From Onchocerca volvulus (taxonomy: Eukaryota; Nematoda; Chromadorea; Rhabditida; Onchocercidae), in assembly GCA_000499405.2 (NCBI GenBank), contig HG738136.1:649944-713943 (forward strand): 64,000 nucleotides of DNA, written 5' to 3'. Positions within the stretch are counted from its first letter, which is position 1, and each line of letters opens with the position of its first letter. The translations under genes and the position numbers were made by a program. Below are positions 36,680 through 48,899 of this stretch, piece by piece. Under the pieces are notes generated by a model. That model searched no databases and was not told the DNA's origin. It saw nothing but the letters and a program-made list of their open reading frames with translations.

Positions 36680-39307
36680 AATTACTTAAAAGTCGGGTCC
36701 AAATTTCAAAATAATTATATTTAGGAGAGAGATCCTGAAATTATCAAGCGTTCCACTTGCGCTATAACTGTAACAATAGATTTGAATGAACAAAGAATCT
36801 AAACTATTTTGCAATATTTAATGTTTCAATTTAGTAATAACTGTGTTTTAAATTTCAATTTTTCAAGTAATTTATAGGGCTGAACATAAAATTCGCAGAA
36901 AAAGATATTAATAACATCAGTATATACTGTTCTTATAAAGGAAATGAGAACTTTATTTTTGTATAAATATCAAAAAAATTTCGTTTTCAAAACGATTTAT
37001 TTATAAAGTGCAAAGTCTTAATATCTATTTACTCAAAAATAAAAATGCAAATATCTGTAAAATATGAACGGAATTATTTTAAAAAATATGTTTCAGAAGC
37101 AAAATAGCACATATCAGATCTATAAAATAACAAAATAATATCTGAAAAGTGTAAATAATATGAAAATGAATTTTTACTTGTAAAAAGATGATATTTTAAG
37201 TAAAATATTATCTATTCTTCTAAAGGTTTCTATTACTAATATTTTTAGAATTTTGTTTGTTATATTTATAAAATGTCAAAAATAAAATAAAAAAACTGTT
37301 AACGAAATGGATTTTTAAGAATAAATTTGGAAATAAAACTAAATATATTTTACAAAACATAGAAGTAATATATATATATATAATTTATGGAACATAAAAA
37401 TAACTTCGACAAATTATTTGCCGGCTATTATCTAGTAATGAATCATTGACTGGCTGATTTCATTTTCCTTTATCTGTTAATCGGAGCGTTTTGGCCGGAA
37501 ACATGTTTGTACTTGCAGCGTTTAAAAACTACAAAATAAACCGCTTATTTAAACCCCTCAAAACACTAAAAAATCAAAAATGAAAAGAAGAAGATCCGGA
37601 CTTCAATATAAGCAACAAAACTGTAACTTTCAACTATTAAAAACTAAAAAAATAATAACCAGTGTTTTAGTGGGAAAGGTGTTTTTCCTCAATACCATTA
37701 ATCTACAACAAACAACTCACAGTCTCTTATGATCAGAAATTGTAACAGGATTCTTCTACGTAATTGATTTTTGCAATTTTTGCAACAAAATGTTTGTCCT
37801 TATAGATAGATTTTTTCTTTGCTAGAAACAATCGAAATCATTTAATAAGACGACATATTGAATTTGCTGTCCACTTAACTTTGTCGATATTTCTTGTTTA
37901 GAGTTCTGATTGCTGTTGTAATAAAATGCGAGAAAAGAAACAAAAAGTAATAATTTATTTTTGCAATTTTTGCAACAAAATGTTTGTCCTTATGGTTAGA
38001 TTTAAAAAAAAAGAATGAGATATATAGAAAAATGCGCCTATTCGAATCCAACGTTGTATCGAAATTTCAGTGCAATTGGTGAAGAACTTGGAACATTGTG
38101 TCAAAACCTAGATATCACAATATTTGCTAAACTAAACGAATGGAACTTTAACTTTTCTGGAATACCTAATAGCTAACGCTCGTGAAATCTTACACAGAAC
38201 AACGTGAAAAGTACGAAAAATACAGAAACAAATAATGAAGTAAGACATGTGCCGTCCGTGATTTACCAACCTGACATTGGCTAAATTTTGCCTAAAAATA
38301 TACCCGGGACTTGTTTAATAAAACTGTGGAGATGTTAAAAAAGTTCCTTGTGATTTGCTGTGTCTAATTTTAATCTTAAACTTATTTCAAAACTTACCCA
38401 TAATTTAGTCTATGATCGTAGTAAACATTGTAAAAATTAGCCGCAATTTACCACCTGATTTTGATAACATTTAATTCGAAATAATTGATTGGGTAGTAAT
38501 TTACTCAACTAAGTTTTACAAAGACATGAAGAATTTATAGATTAATTTCAACTATAATTGACATAGAATTTAGCAGTAGGGCATAATTAATAGTAATATA
38601 TATTAATGACAAAATAATTGGAGGGTTGGACAACTGCTTCTAAAAAAAGTAATTTAATTTTTTTGAAATGAATTTTTGTTTGTTTATTTCACAAATTTGA
38701 ATAACAAAATTCAATGTCCACAAATGTATGCAAGAAAAAGATTTACATAGATTTATATAGAGTTAAATTAATTGAATGCATAATTATGTATTTAAGTTGC
38801 GGATTAACGAATGCTTGCAATATTAGCTGTTTCTTTTAATTTTCCTTCGATTGTTCATATATATATATATTTTTAAAGTATTCCATACCATCATTGAAAT
38901 AATTTTGGTATTTAATTAATCCAGTAAATTATATAATTGGTAGTGCGAGAAGTGGGAAAGAGAAAGTATTAATATGAATTGCAGTTGCTAGGAGCACTTT
39001 AAGGGTAATTAGTTGGCACATAAATGAAATTGATTTCATGATTATGTCTCATAATTCAATGCTTGTGATTTCTTCATCCCAATTCCAGTCTTTAAATCTT
39101 GTCGCAACTTTCAGTATCAAATGAATGTAATCTAATAGCTATATTAGTTCCATTTCTTCCAAATTTAGAATTAAGAATGTGTGGAGAAAATAGAATAATG
39201 TAAAGTGAGGGAGAAATGAATTAATTTTTATTTTTAATTCTTGATCTAATCACAAATCGATAAGGCATTTTCATTGATTTTTTTTTAGAAATACTTTTAT
39301 AACAACA
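36680..39307. other. Divergent intergenic region TONSL / NudC, 2.6 kb
   Basis: No gene is recognised. It contains a 40-bp direct repeat separated by 190 bp (37767-37806 and 37957-37996; core TTGCAACAAAATGTTTGTCC). A plus-strand stretch at about 38041-38180 stays open for about 44 codons but matches nothing I know. The two promoters lie at the ends. Confidence 0.5.
39278..39288 (+). other. Likely SL trans-splice acceptor of NudC
   Basis: A T-rich tract ending TTTTTTAG lies about 20 bp before the start codon, with no upstream coding exon. This fits spliced-leader addition. Confidence 0.45.
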
Positions 39308-42099
39308 ATGGATGAAGTCGGTAAATACGATGTTGTCCTCCTTAGTTTAGCTCAACAAATGGAAGGTGGCGTACCGCAGCTTTTGGACGTATTATTCGGG
39401 TAATTTATGCACTTATTATTTATCAATTTCTTTTGGAAGAAATTATTTTTTGAATTTTTAAAATTTTGAGTTGTACAGTTTTCTTGTTTTTAAAACTATT
39501 TTTAAAGCAGTTTTTAAATGAATACTTTACGATGGCATTGTTCATTTATTTTGTTGTTCAAATTGTTTAAATTAAGATTTCGCATTTTTTTTCTGAAATT
39601 TTATCTTTCTTAGTTTTTTTTTTTTTTTTTTTTTCATTTATTTTCAGTTTTCTTTCACGAAAAACAGATTTCTACACTGGTGCTGATATCATGAAGGCTC
39701 GAGAAATGGTCTTGACGGCATTCGATAAACATAGCGAATCGGCAAAACAGGTAAAAATTTGCACAAATAAATTGAAAGATTGGATATGGAATAAAAAAGA
39801 AAGGAGCAAAAAATTTTTATTTAAATTTTATGCGAATTTTGCCAATTTTGAAGGCTGCCGAAGAAGCGAAGAAACGACGTGCTGAGGAGCAAAAACGTTT
39901 AGAAGAACGACGTGCGGCACAAAAAGCAAAAGAGGTATTAGTTCATCCATTTACTGGCTTGACAAATGATGGACAGAGGGCAAAGAAATTTTTGTTTCTA
40001 GTTAAATGATTTATATGTTAAATATTTTTCTTTTCAATCAGTTCGATATAGAATTGCGTTTCTAAATCATCGGATAAATTACGAGAAAAGTGAAATAGAG
40101 GATTTGCTTACTTTTTTACGTTTCAAATAAGTAATTCTGGACTTAACTTTTTTTTTTTTCAGATTCCTTTTACGGTTCTTTTACTTTCGATTCTTTCTGG
40201 AAAACCATTGCATAACTGTATTCATCATGAAATTACATTTCTAGAAGATGTTGTAGAAAACTATTATTAGATTTAGTCGTATAAATTCTAATTGTTATGT
40301 GGCATTTTTTGAAGGAAGCCGAGATGAATGAGCCAAGAATTCGGGAGATCACTGATGAAGAAGCTGAGGAACTTGAGAAGACGAAGAATGGTAGCATGAA
40401 AACTTCATCAACAGCTGAAGGTTGCTATCAAGTTTGCTTTTTTTTTTAACTTAATTAAACGAAATTGGAGTAAAATATTTGTTTATGAAAAGTGATTTTA
40501 GTGTTCTTTTTTTTATTTATTTAATAGTTATCCAAAGTGGATAAATGTTACAGATAATAACAAAAATAAAGACACAGAAGATGGTGAGGAGGAAGAAGAT
40601 CCAGAAGATAAAGGAAAATTGAAGCCAAATTCTGGTAATGGTTGCAATTTGGAGAAATATCAGTGGACTCAAACATTAAGTGAAATAGAGGTATCTTTGT
40701 CTCATTCTCTCAACTCAGTTTTGATTTTCTTCATAAAAACTGCAGTATCATTAACGATGGGCAAAATAAACGCTAAATAAGAATTATTATTCATTATAAT
40801 ATTGTACATATTGTTGAAGAGTGGAAAATTTCTAATTTTTTTCTTTCTTCTTTTTATACTAATAGGGATAAGCAAGATATATTCAGCGGAATAACGGTTG
40901 AATATATTCAGCGGAAAAAGCCACATTCATAATAATCAACTTTATTCGAGCCTTTTTTGTAGGTTCGCATTCCACTTAAAGTTGGTTTCCTGCTGAAAGC
41001 AAAGGATGTTATTGTAGAATTCAGTAAAGAAAAGCTGAAAGTTGGTCTGAAAGTAGGTTTTTTTTTTTTTATTGAATTTTTTACATTTCTATATCTTTGG
41101 CATTTATATGTTTTCGTATCTGTGGAATATGTTACATTTCATCCAGTAGCTTGTATAATTTTTACCAAAAAAACTTTCAACGAAAAATAATTAATGTTGT
41201 GAATCTTTGTGTTGATTGATCCATTTTTGGTTTATTTGATATTGTCAGGGACATGAGCCGATAATTAATGGTTCTCTCCGTGCCGCTATAAAGGTTGAAA
41301 GTGCAACTTGGGTTTTAGAAGACCGGAAGGTTGTAGTGCTTACTTTCGAAAAGGTCAGTTATCTTCTATTTTTATGCAAAAGTGTAGATCTAAAAACTTC
41401 CTAAAACTATATAAACATCTAAAACTGCCCAATTTTTAATTTAAATGCACGGATGTTGCACGCACGCGCAAGATAGGTGAAACACCGATGTTTTCTCTGA
41501 TATCAGAAGTCATCAAGCCAATAAAAACTGTAAATTTCAAAAAAAGAAATTTAACTAAAAATTTCAGATGAATAATATGGAATGGTGGAATCGCCTGATG
41601 ACAACGGATCCGGAAATAAATACAAAAAAAGTCCAACCTGAGAATTCGAAGCTTTCTGATTTGGATGGTGAAACAAGACAAATGGTTGAAAAGGTAATCA
41701 CAAATATTTTTGAAATGGATGTTAATTGTTAAGAGAACGTTTTGAAGAAATTAAAATCTCTTCTATCCTCTGGAAGAAATTTGCTTCGATTCAGATGATG
41801 TATGATCAAAGGCAGAAGGAATTGGGATTACCAACATCGGAAGAAAAGAAGAAACGAGACATATTGAAAACGTGAGTTTTTTTTTTTTTTTTTTAAAGCA
41901 TATTGAATAACCTTCCGAATCTATGCCGAAGGGCTAGCACTTAATACTGGAAGATTAAAAAAGATCCGTGGGATCTTAATTTTAAGTTTTGATTCGTTAT
42001 TTTATGGCATGTATTCTGGAATTTTTCGAAAAATGGATTAGTTTCAGGTTTATGGAACAGCATCCAGAGATGGACTTTTCGCAAGCGAAATTTTCATAA
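39308..42099 (+). CDS. nud-1: Nuclear migration protein NudC
   Basis: Exons: 39308-39399, 39648-39750, 39854-39934, 40315-40420, 40554-40690, 40963-41052, 41249-41353, 41568-41693, 41795-41871 and 42048-42099; phases agree, giving 322 aa (human 331). The N-terminal NudC module ([30 protein letters not shown]) is followed by a basic/acidic coiled coil, an acidic segment ([20 protein letters not shown]), a CS/p23-like domain ([18 protein letters not shown] ... [15 protein letters not shown] ... [22 protein letters not shown]) and the conserved tail [20 protein letters not shown] ... [15 protein letters not shown]. NudC is an HSP90-linked co-chaperone that stabilises LIS1 and dynein. Exons 3 and 4 both use the unusual acceptor TTTTGAAG. 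An alternative donor at 40390 would drop 10 residues. Confidence 0.97.
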
Positions 42100-43509
42100 T
42101 TCTTTTTTTTTATCTTATGTGAATGTAATAGAGGTTTCAAAAAATGAAATCTGATTAAAGAAAGAAGTGTTCATCCTTAATTCTTTCATTTAGTTTTATT
42201 GATTGATTACCAATGCGATTAAGTTGTTATGCATTTTTCCATTCTAAATTCGTTCTGAATCTAGAGCGAAAAAGTTTGAACATACGTGATGAGCTTTCCG
42301 ATCTCATCGGTAGTATGTCTCTCATTCCTTTTCTAATTTCTCTTTTTATGAATCAGAAATTGTTGGAATCAATAGCTGAAAGTTATTGAAATGCAGGAAA
42401 TTGCTAAATTTTAACAACTATGAAATCAAATTTGACTTTCCTTGGTTCTATTCTTATGAAACTTTATTCTTGCTAATTTTCCAGTTTTTTATATTTGTTA
42501 ATTTCGCTTGTGTATTTCTCGTCAAACATATTTAATGCTGAAATAAAAACAATTCTGACGGAACTCTTTCGTATATGAAAGTCTTTTTTTTAAATGTATG
42601 CTTCAAATTTGAAAGAAAATGTGCCTGTACATGTTGTAAAATGTGTATAGGTGATTTCTTATACGCACGCAGTCTTCCTGGCTTATATATTGAAATTCAT
42701 ACATGTATTTAAGCAGGAAAAGCATATCTGATCAACCTGTATATAAAAATAGAGGGAATTCGCTATTACTCAAATGGATGTTGCCAATACCATAGAACAA
42801 CACAATAAAACATGACCGATTGACGTGGCTCATACCTGATGCGGTACATGATGAAATCAAGAAATACAGTAATGCATGACTGTTAAAATGTTTTGAAATT
42901 AAGGAAAGTGGCTACGTATGACAATAAAACGTAAACTTCGAGTAACCTTTGTTACACAATAACTTATATAACGCATAATTCAAAAGCAATGAGTACAATA
43001 TGTCGTTTAATTTCTCCTTAGATCTATTCAGGAAAACTATGTGAGTGTAAACCATATGATGTTTTAATATCTTGACATTCATCTACTACGTTCTCTGTCT
43101 CCATATACGAATTTCATTTCCAGGAGAAGGAGAAAGACCTTAGCTGATGATACATTATAATCGTTACTTCATATAAGTGACTTGAAACGTCCTATTAATT
43201 AGCACAACTAACTTGATATTTACTGGCGTAGAACTATTATTCTTATATATTCATTTGCGCGACAGATTCGCACTAATTTATTACTTATTGATGTGGTCTA
43301 CATAATCTATGGTGATTTTTTCACAACTTTTACTACTTGCTTGGGTAAACTAAACAGTAATCACAGATGCTTCCAGCAAGAGGTATTGATTGGTTGATTT
43401 AATTCATGTAACTGAACAGATAACAAATAAAAAATTTTATTTGTTAGCAAAAAACAAAGCAGTTCAACATGGACTTCTCTAGCAACAAAACAAAGAGGTT
43501 GCATACTTT
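42100..43509. other. Intergenic, 1.4 kb, between convergent NudC and eL39
   Basis: AT-rich 3' flanks; no coding frame or RNA gene recognised. Confidence 0.6.
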
Positions 43510-43929
43510 TCACAACTTAAGCTTGGTTCGGCGCCAATGTCTTCTTTTCGCATTGTAACGAATTTTACTTCCTGTCTTCATACGAGCCCACTGCGGCAAT
43601 GGTCTGAAACATAAAATTATTAAAACTGTACATCATTATGACATACATAATGTTTTATATAAGTCAAGCACTCCTTAGTGTAAAATATGCTAAATAAGAA
43701 CTAAATAATCATAGAAGCAATTATGAAAAAGAAGCGAAACAAGTGGCCATGCTTAAAGTGGAATGTTGTCGACAGTTGAATTTTGAAAGCCATTAAATAC
43801 AAGAAAACTGATTTCACAATAAAAAAATTTGATCAAACAAAGTAATCAATTGGAAAATACCCCTTACCGATTTTGTTTCGCCTTCTTGGCTAATTTGCGC
43901 TTAATAATGAATGTTTTATGTGCTGCCAT
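43510..43929 (-). CDS. rpl-39: 60S ribosomal protein eL39
   Basis: Exons 43929-43868 and 43603-43510, phase 2 junction, give 51 aa, the exact family length. The sequence reads [20 protein letters not shown] then [18 protein letters not shown] and [13 protein letters not shown]. eL39 is a tiny, very basic protein lining the exit tunnel of the large ribosomal subunit. The split arginine codon (CG|A) at the junction is clean. It is transcribed divergently from AP-3 sigma, 585 bp away. Confidence 0.98.
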
Positions 43930-44514
43930 TTTTTAATTCAAACAAATGTATGCGAAATTTAATTCCTGAAACAAAGAAGTTTTTGTTTGGCTATATTTAT
44001 TAGCGTAAAAACGAATAATATATGATTATGCATATCATATCGATAAAAAAATTTTTTTTACACCGCATAAATTATCTATAAGTGTTTAATAATGAATTAT
44101 TAATGATTAGACGACAAATGTCAGAAATTTGGAAATGCGAATTTTGTTTGAAAAGACATATAATCACGTATGTACACCGTAAAATCCAAATACTAGTAAG
44201 TACCAAATCAAAAACCAACGCATCACTTATCAACTCACATCCCACTACGAATGTGTACCCAAAATATCGATCATAAAATTCGATGCCAACTACTAACAGA
44301 ATAAGTCAGATATTTACTGGACGACCATTTCTGTTACTTGTTGGCATGTTTTTATTTTTTCAGTTTGAGAGTTAAATTATTGAAATTAGGAGCTGGAATA
44401 GATTTTAGAAAACTGGGTTTGAAATTCAACGAAATAAACATTTTAAATTTCAGAAAAGGGATGGATGGTAAATAATATGCGAAATTGGTAGAGGAAAAAA
44501 AGTTATTCGAAAGA
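43930..44514. other. Bidirectional promoter region eL39 / AP-3 sigma
   Basis: 585 bp between divergent genes. The 64-codon plus-strand frame at 44082 has no support. No clear TATA box on either side. Confidence 0.5.
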
Positions 44515-47119
44515 ATGATTAAGGCTATCTTGGTATTTAATAATCATGGAAAGCCACGTTTGTTGAAATTTTACGTCCATTATGTATGTTAGAAAATATT
44601 ATAATATAAAATAGTGAATTTTATGGAATTTTAAATATGTAAGATATAAATCATACAATAATAATGTTTGTTAAAACTAAATTTTCTCCTTCCCATATTT
44701 TTTTCGCGTTGGTTAATAATGGAAAAGATAGATCCTGTTTCAGTGCAAGAACTTTATATTAACTAAAGAGAAATAGTTTTATCTGAAATATGATAGCAGG
44801 TTCTGATAAAGCCAGCAAGAAAACAATGGTTGGAATTATGCATTTGTCAATTAGTTAATGAATTAAAGATAGTGGAATTTTTCATTGAAAATTTGACGAA
44901 TTTTCATCGAATTTATTAATAATACGAGATTCGATAAAGTAATTGATATATTTCGAAATTTTACATTAATTTATAGTTTCAAGATCAATAAATGTTAACT
45001 TTCATTGACTACCGAAATATAATTATCTGCAAGCCAATAATTGAAATTATGGCGTTCCATTGAACAGTTTTGTGACATTTTTTCGTAAAAAAATATTTTT
45101 CTTTGTTAGCTGATATGGACAAGAATTATTCGAAGAATATCTTTGATGGAAAGTTTATTGTTATCGAATAGGTTAACAACAGTTGATAAGAATATCACTC
45201 AAAAATTGGATATTCTTCGCGATTGTTAATAGCTGGAATATTTGCTGGGAAAGTATTAGGAAAATTTTCTGGGAAATCGATTCATAAAAGATGTATATTA
45301 GATGAGAATTGAGTATGTATATCAGATGAGAATTTTTTGGTTCAGAATTGATTTGGGTAATTTGCTTGCCGCGTTACCCAAATCATTTGTGAGCCAAAAA
45401 TTCCTTTTGTTCAACCGATAACAAATTTTTTTTTTAAGTGGACATTTCTTTATCATATTCTCATTATTGTACATAAGCTAGGTTAGAAGACCGGAATCAT
45501 TTGCATTTGAATTAGTTCCCGGTGTTTACTATTGAAGATGAGGCTTGATAATTGCAAACAAAGGTGAGAATTACATTAGATATGATAACACTTATTTATG
45601 TTCATCCTGAATGATGAATCTCGTGAGAAATATTTTTATAAAACAATATTTTGATAATTTGAATCTATTTATGCTAAAATTATTTCGGTTTTTTCCAACA
45701 ATTTTCGTGGAATTCTGTAAATTATAATTGTGTCAGATTTTAGTAACATTAAATAATATAAAAACCATAGTAATTTGCACAAAATTTTACAGATAATGAA
45801 ATAAAATTAGTATATTGTATTTAACTTAACTGAAATATATTTGTTTAAATTTTACAGCCTGAAGAAGAACAGCAACACATTATACGCGAAACATTCCAGT
45901 TGGTTTCGAAACGAGATGATAATGTTTGCAACTTTCTGGAGGGTGGCTCATTAATTGGTGGATCAGATTATAAATTGATATATCGACATTATGCTACATT
46001 ATATTTCGTATTTTGCGTTGATTCATCAGAAAGTGAACTTGGCATTCTCGATCTCATACAGGTAACTTTATGGATGGATATTAAATCTACTATATGATAA
46101 ATAGCATGGTTTCATTACTTTTGCGTAATTGATAGAAAAAAACATACCGTGAATTAAGTTCTTTTTTTTTTCGAGCTTTTTTTTTGTCACTTACAAGACT
46201 GATGATATTAAATGAACTTCTTGATGTATTCTAGATTAGCATAAGCATAGAATTCCTTGTTTAGCCTAATATTTGAAGAAAAATAAGAATATCGGATGAA
46301 TTTCATAATTCCTTCTAGATTACAAGCCATGTGTTTGTCTTTTCAGAATTAAAACTGAACAGTGAAGAATACATAAATAATGAATTTTTTATATGAAAGA
46401 TGAAATTTCCACAGCTATAAAATATTCTGTTCTCTGTGCATTATCTTATCTCTATAAGTCATTAACGATTTATGAAATATTAATAAGAAAAGTAGTTCTC
46501 GCAGGTATTTGTTGAAACATTGGATCGATGTTTCGAGAATGTTTGTGAGCTGGATCTGATTTTTCATGTTGATAAAGTACGTTTTTTTTCAAAATCTTTA
46601 TTATCATGAGAAAGTACTATTCGTGGATTATTAAACTCCGATCATTTCGATTGTTTTGCTTAACTCTACTTAAATTTGCCTATAGGTACATCATATACTT
46701 GATGAATTAGTTATGGGAGGAATGGTGCTGGAAACAAATATGAATGAAATTCTTTTACGGATACAAGAACAAGAAAAAATGGAAAAAGAAGAGGTTTACA
46801 TTTTTGTTTTGTTTTCTTATCCAGAATTCGGGGATCAGCATCTGCATGTTTTATTTCGAAACCTTGAAAGAAATGTAGATAAGTTAAAAATTTTCTTTGG
46901 TTTTCAGTGAAGTTCACTGGAGTCGTCTTCATTAATTACAAATATTCGTCACTTGTCACGAAATTGCTATCAGTAATTTTATGAATATTTTTCCAGGCCG
47001 GAATTGCAGCAGCTCCAGCTCGTGCTGTTAATGCTGTGAAAAATATGAATATATCGCAACATATCAAAGATTTCAAGCTCGCTGATATCAATTTATCAAA
47101 CATAAAAAAACCATTTTGA
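44515..47119 (+). CDS. aps-3: AP-3 complex small (sigma) subunit
   Basis: Exons: 44515-44583, 45858-46061, 46505-46576, 46686-46793 and 46997-47119; every intron is phase 0, giving 191 aa (human AP3S1 193). Nearly every conserved block is present: MIKAILVFNNHGKPRLLKFY, IIRETFQLVSKRDDNVCNFL, EGGSLIGGSDYKLIYRHYAT, LYFVFCVDSSESELGILDLI, QVFVETLDRCFENVCELDLI, VMGGMVLETNMNEI, APARAVNAVKNMN. AP-3 sorts cargo from endosomes/Golgi to lysosomes and related organelles; sigma is its longin-fold small subunit. GGSDYKLIYRHYATLYF together with the APARAV tail separates it from AP-1/AP-2 sigma. Intron 1 is long (1274 bp) and holds a strong hairpin (45332-45402). Confidence 0.97.
45332..45402 (+). ncRNA. Candidate intronic pre-miRNA-like hairpin
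   Basis: An 11-bp perfect stem, GATTTGGGTAA (45350-45360) with TTACCCAAATC (45374-45384), encloses a 13-nt loop. It continues outward for about 18 further positions with only three mismatches (348/386, 345/389, 333/401) and one G-U pair. The fold is about 71 nt, on the same strand as the host gene, inside AP-3 sigma intron 1. Length and pairing fit a miRNA precursor, but I recognise no known miRNA seed. Confidence 0.4.
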
Positions 47120-47886
47120 TAAATGATGTTGTATCATACCGCTGTTATTGATGACGTGGAGTCAGGTGTTGATAAATATCCTTCTTGGCTCGAACTTTCA
47201 AGAACTTTGCTTTTTAATAAAAATTGACCATCGGTTATCTTATGATATTAAATTCTCTGTTCAGTTTGAAGTTTCCATCAAGTAATCAAATCCCAATCTA
47301 TGGAAATTATTTACGACTCCAAATATAAAGCAATTAAGTTTAATTCTTTATTGATTTTAGTCGGTAATAAATTGTACAAATATAAACAGTAGCAGATTGG
47401 CATGTCTTATACTTAGGAACGTAAAACATTTCAAGTTTTTCAAGTAGTAGTTTTGGAATTCAAACTTCTAAGACTGTAGTATTTGAGGGATGATTGAGCA
47501 CTTATAGTTTGCTTTCGTCATGTGTGCATTGTTTATCACTTTCTAATGTTGTGCAGTACTGTGATAAATTGTTCGCTTTCATTTCGTATACATGTTCTAC
47601 GTCTTAGACTATCCAAAAATTGACAAAAATTTTTTCTTTTCATATCCAAAAATTTGACGAAAGGTTTTCTCTTTTTATATCCAAAAATTGAGAAAAGTTT
47701 GTTCTTTTCTTATCCAAAAATTAGGAAAATTTGACGTTTTAATTTTTTGTCGAATTTAAATTTATGTAACAGAGCTGATTAAATATCTGAATATTTAAGT
47801 ATTTAAATTTAAATCCAATAAATTTCCTCCACATCGATCTTTCAATGCACATAATTAAGCGTCGATATTTTTTCAATTTCCGAAAG
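47120..47886. other. Intergenic; AP-3 sigma 3' flank
   Basis: No gene. Most of it is the AP-3 sigma 3' flank followed by a tandem repeat (47608-47737) that ends about 150 bp before the LTR. Confidence 0.6.
47608..47737. repeat. About 34-bp tandem repeat, four copies
   Basis: Units begin with ATCCAAAAATT at 47611, 47644, 47679 and 47712, followed by GA/GT-AAAA and a T/C-rich stretch ending TTTTCTTAT or similar. Copies are diverged. Confidence 0.8.
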
Positions 47887-48300
47887 TGTGCGGTTTTTTG
47901 TTAGTGTTAACAGTGGGGGATACTGTAATATTGATTGATTTAGAAATCGAAATACGAAAATATTAGCTTAAATAAATGTTTGATTATTTCCATCCCTACA
48001 TAGTTCTAAATTAACTATTTGCTTAAAGCATTTCTTTAATAATGTCCGAAATATATTTAAATATTTTTGATAAGCCTCATTTACTTATGATAAAGTTATG
48101 AAAAAAGAAATTAAATGTGTAAGCCCTCTGAAATATTTTCAATTTTTTTGATATTTGGAATAATAGAGGTGTGAGCTATGTCAGAACAACTGAAGATCAA
48201 AATTTGAAATCTTTCTTAAATTCAAACAAGTAGTAACATTTCTCCAGATTAAACATTTTTTTTAATTTTGTAACTTAATTTACATAAGATATAAACCTTT

Positions 48301-48398
48301 CGGCATCTAACTAACAAAATGTTGGCGCCATCCTGCTAACAAAGGGCTAGCGGCATCTTGCTAACAGAAGCCCAGATGCATTGTGCTAACAAAGCCCA
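48301..48398 (+). promoter_or_regulatory. U3 tandem repeats ahead of the LTR TATA box
   Basis: Four units of about 25 bp (from 48301, 48325, 48350 and 48375) share a GC(A/C)T(C/T)-TGCTAACA-AAG core and end right at the TATA box (48397-48409). Repeated short elements directly upstream of a core promoter are typical of LTR enhancers. Confidence 0.6.
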
Positions 48399-48565
48399 TA
48401 TATATAAGCTTACAACCCTTTCCCTATTCATTTTCGCTTTCAACACACATCTATCCCGATTTTTATCCCGTTTTTTTTTATTTATTACCATTAGTCGTGC
48501 TATATTTTATATGTAATGTTTGTAAGAATTCGTGTTTCGTACTATCAAGTTTTTCTTATAATAAA

Positions 48566-48587
48566 GGTTTAATTACCCAAGTTTGAG
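48566..48587 (+). other. Perfect SL1 spliced-leader sequence (22 of 22 bases)
   Basis: Starts GGTTTAATTACC, ends CAAGTTTGAG and matches nematode SL1 at every base. It is preceded, overlapping by one base, by AATAAA and followed by ATTGGTTCGCG. An SL RNA gene would have a GT donor after GAG and a downstream Sm site; neither is present, and no 5S rRNA gene is near. It is therefore an SL1 copy embedded in other DNA, most plausibly the R region of an LTR. Confidence 0.95.
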
Positions 48588-48603
48588 ATTGGTTCGCGTC
48601 ACA

Positions 48604-48899
48604 AAAGCAATTTTCACTACAAGCTATATTCTTCCGAAATTTTTTTTTTCTTTTTTTGTTTTAGAAAAATCTCATTTAACTTAGATATCTAGATTAAAAA
48701 TTCATATTCTGCTTATTTTTTAGAAAATAAAGAAATTGGAAAGTTTGAGTTTTTAGCGTAATAATTTCACAATATAATTTCTCAAGCAAAAAGCGACTTT
48801 TTTTTGGTTGTTTCCAAAGATCAAGAAAAAAAGATTTTATTAAGTTTCGATTTTTAAGAATTCAACTTAATCACAATATTTTTCCAGAATTCTCAATCC
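48604..48899. other. 5' flank of the first PD40 gene
   Basis: About 300 bp, ending in AATATTTTTCCAG (acceptor at 48887) 12 bp before the ATG at 48900, a likely trans-splice site. No TATA box other than that in the LTR upstream, so the LTR could supply promoter activity; this is inference. Confidence 0.4.

Larger units (their letters stand above)
47887..48603 (+). mobile_element. Probable solo LTR carrying a perfect SL1 sequence
   Basis: A segment of about 717 bp begins TGTG (47887) and ends CACA (48603), is flanked by AAAG on both sides (a possible 4-bp target duplication), and contains an LTR-like promoter order: four degenerate copies of a ~25-bp GCTAACAAAG unit, TATA box CATATATATAAGC (48397-48409), AATAAA (48561-48566) and the SL1 22-mer (48566-48587), then 16 bp to the end. 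About 28 bp before SL1 resemble the LTR at 113-653 (CGTAYTATCAA ... ATAAA). No internal element sequence adjoins it, so it is solo or a remnant. The left boundary is the least certain; a GTGGGGGA purine tract at about 47912 might instead mark a polypurine tract with the LTR starting at 47924. Confidence 0.5.

Noticed and set aside
48566..48700. SL1 RNA gene
   Set aside because: No GT donor after GAG, no SL RNA intron-part sequence or Sm site, and no adjacent 5S rRNA gene.
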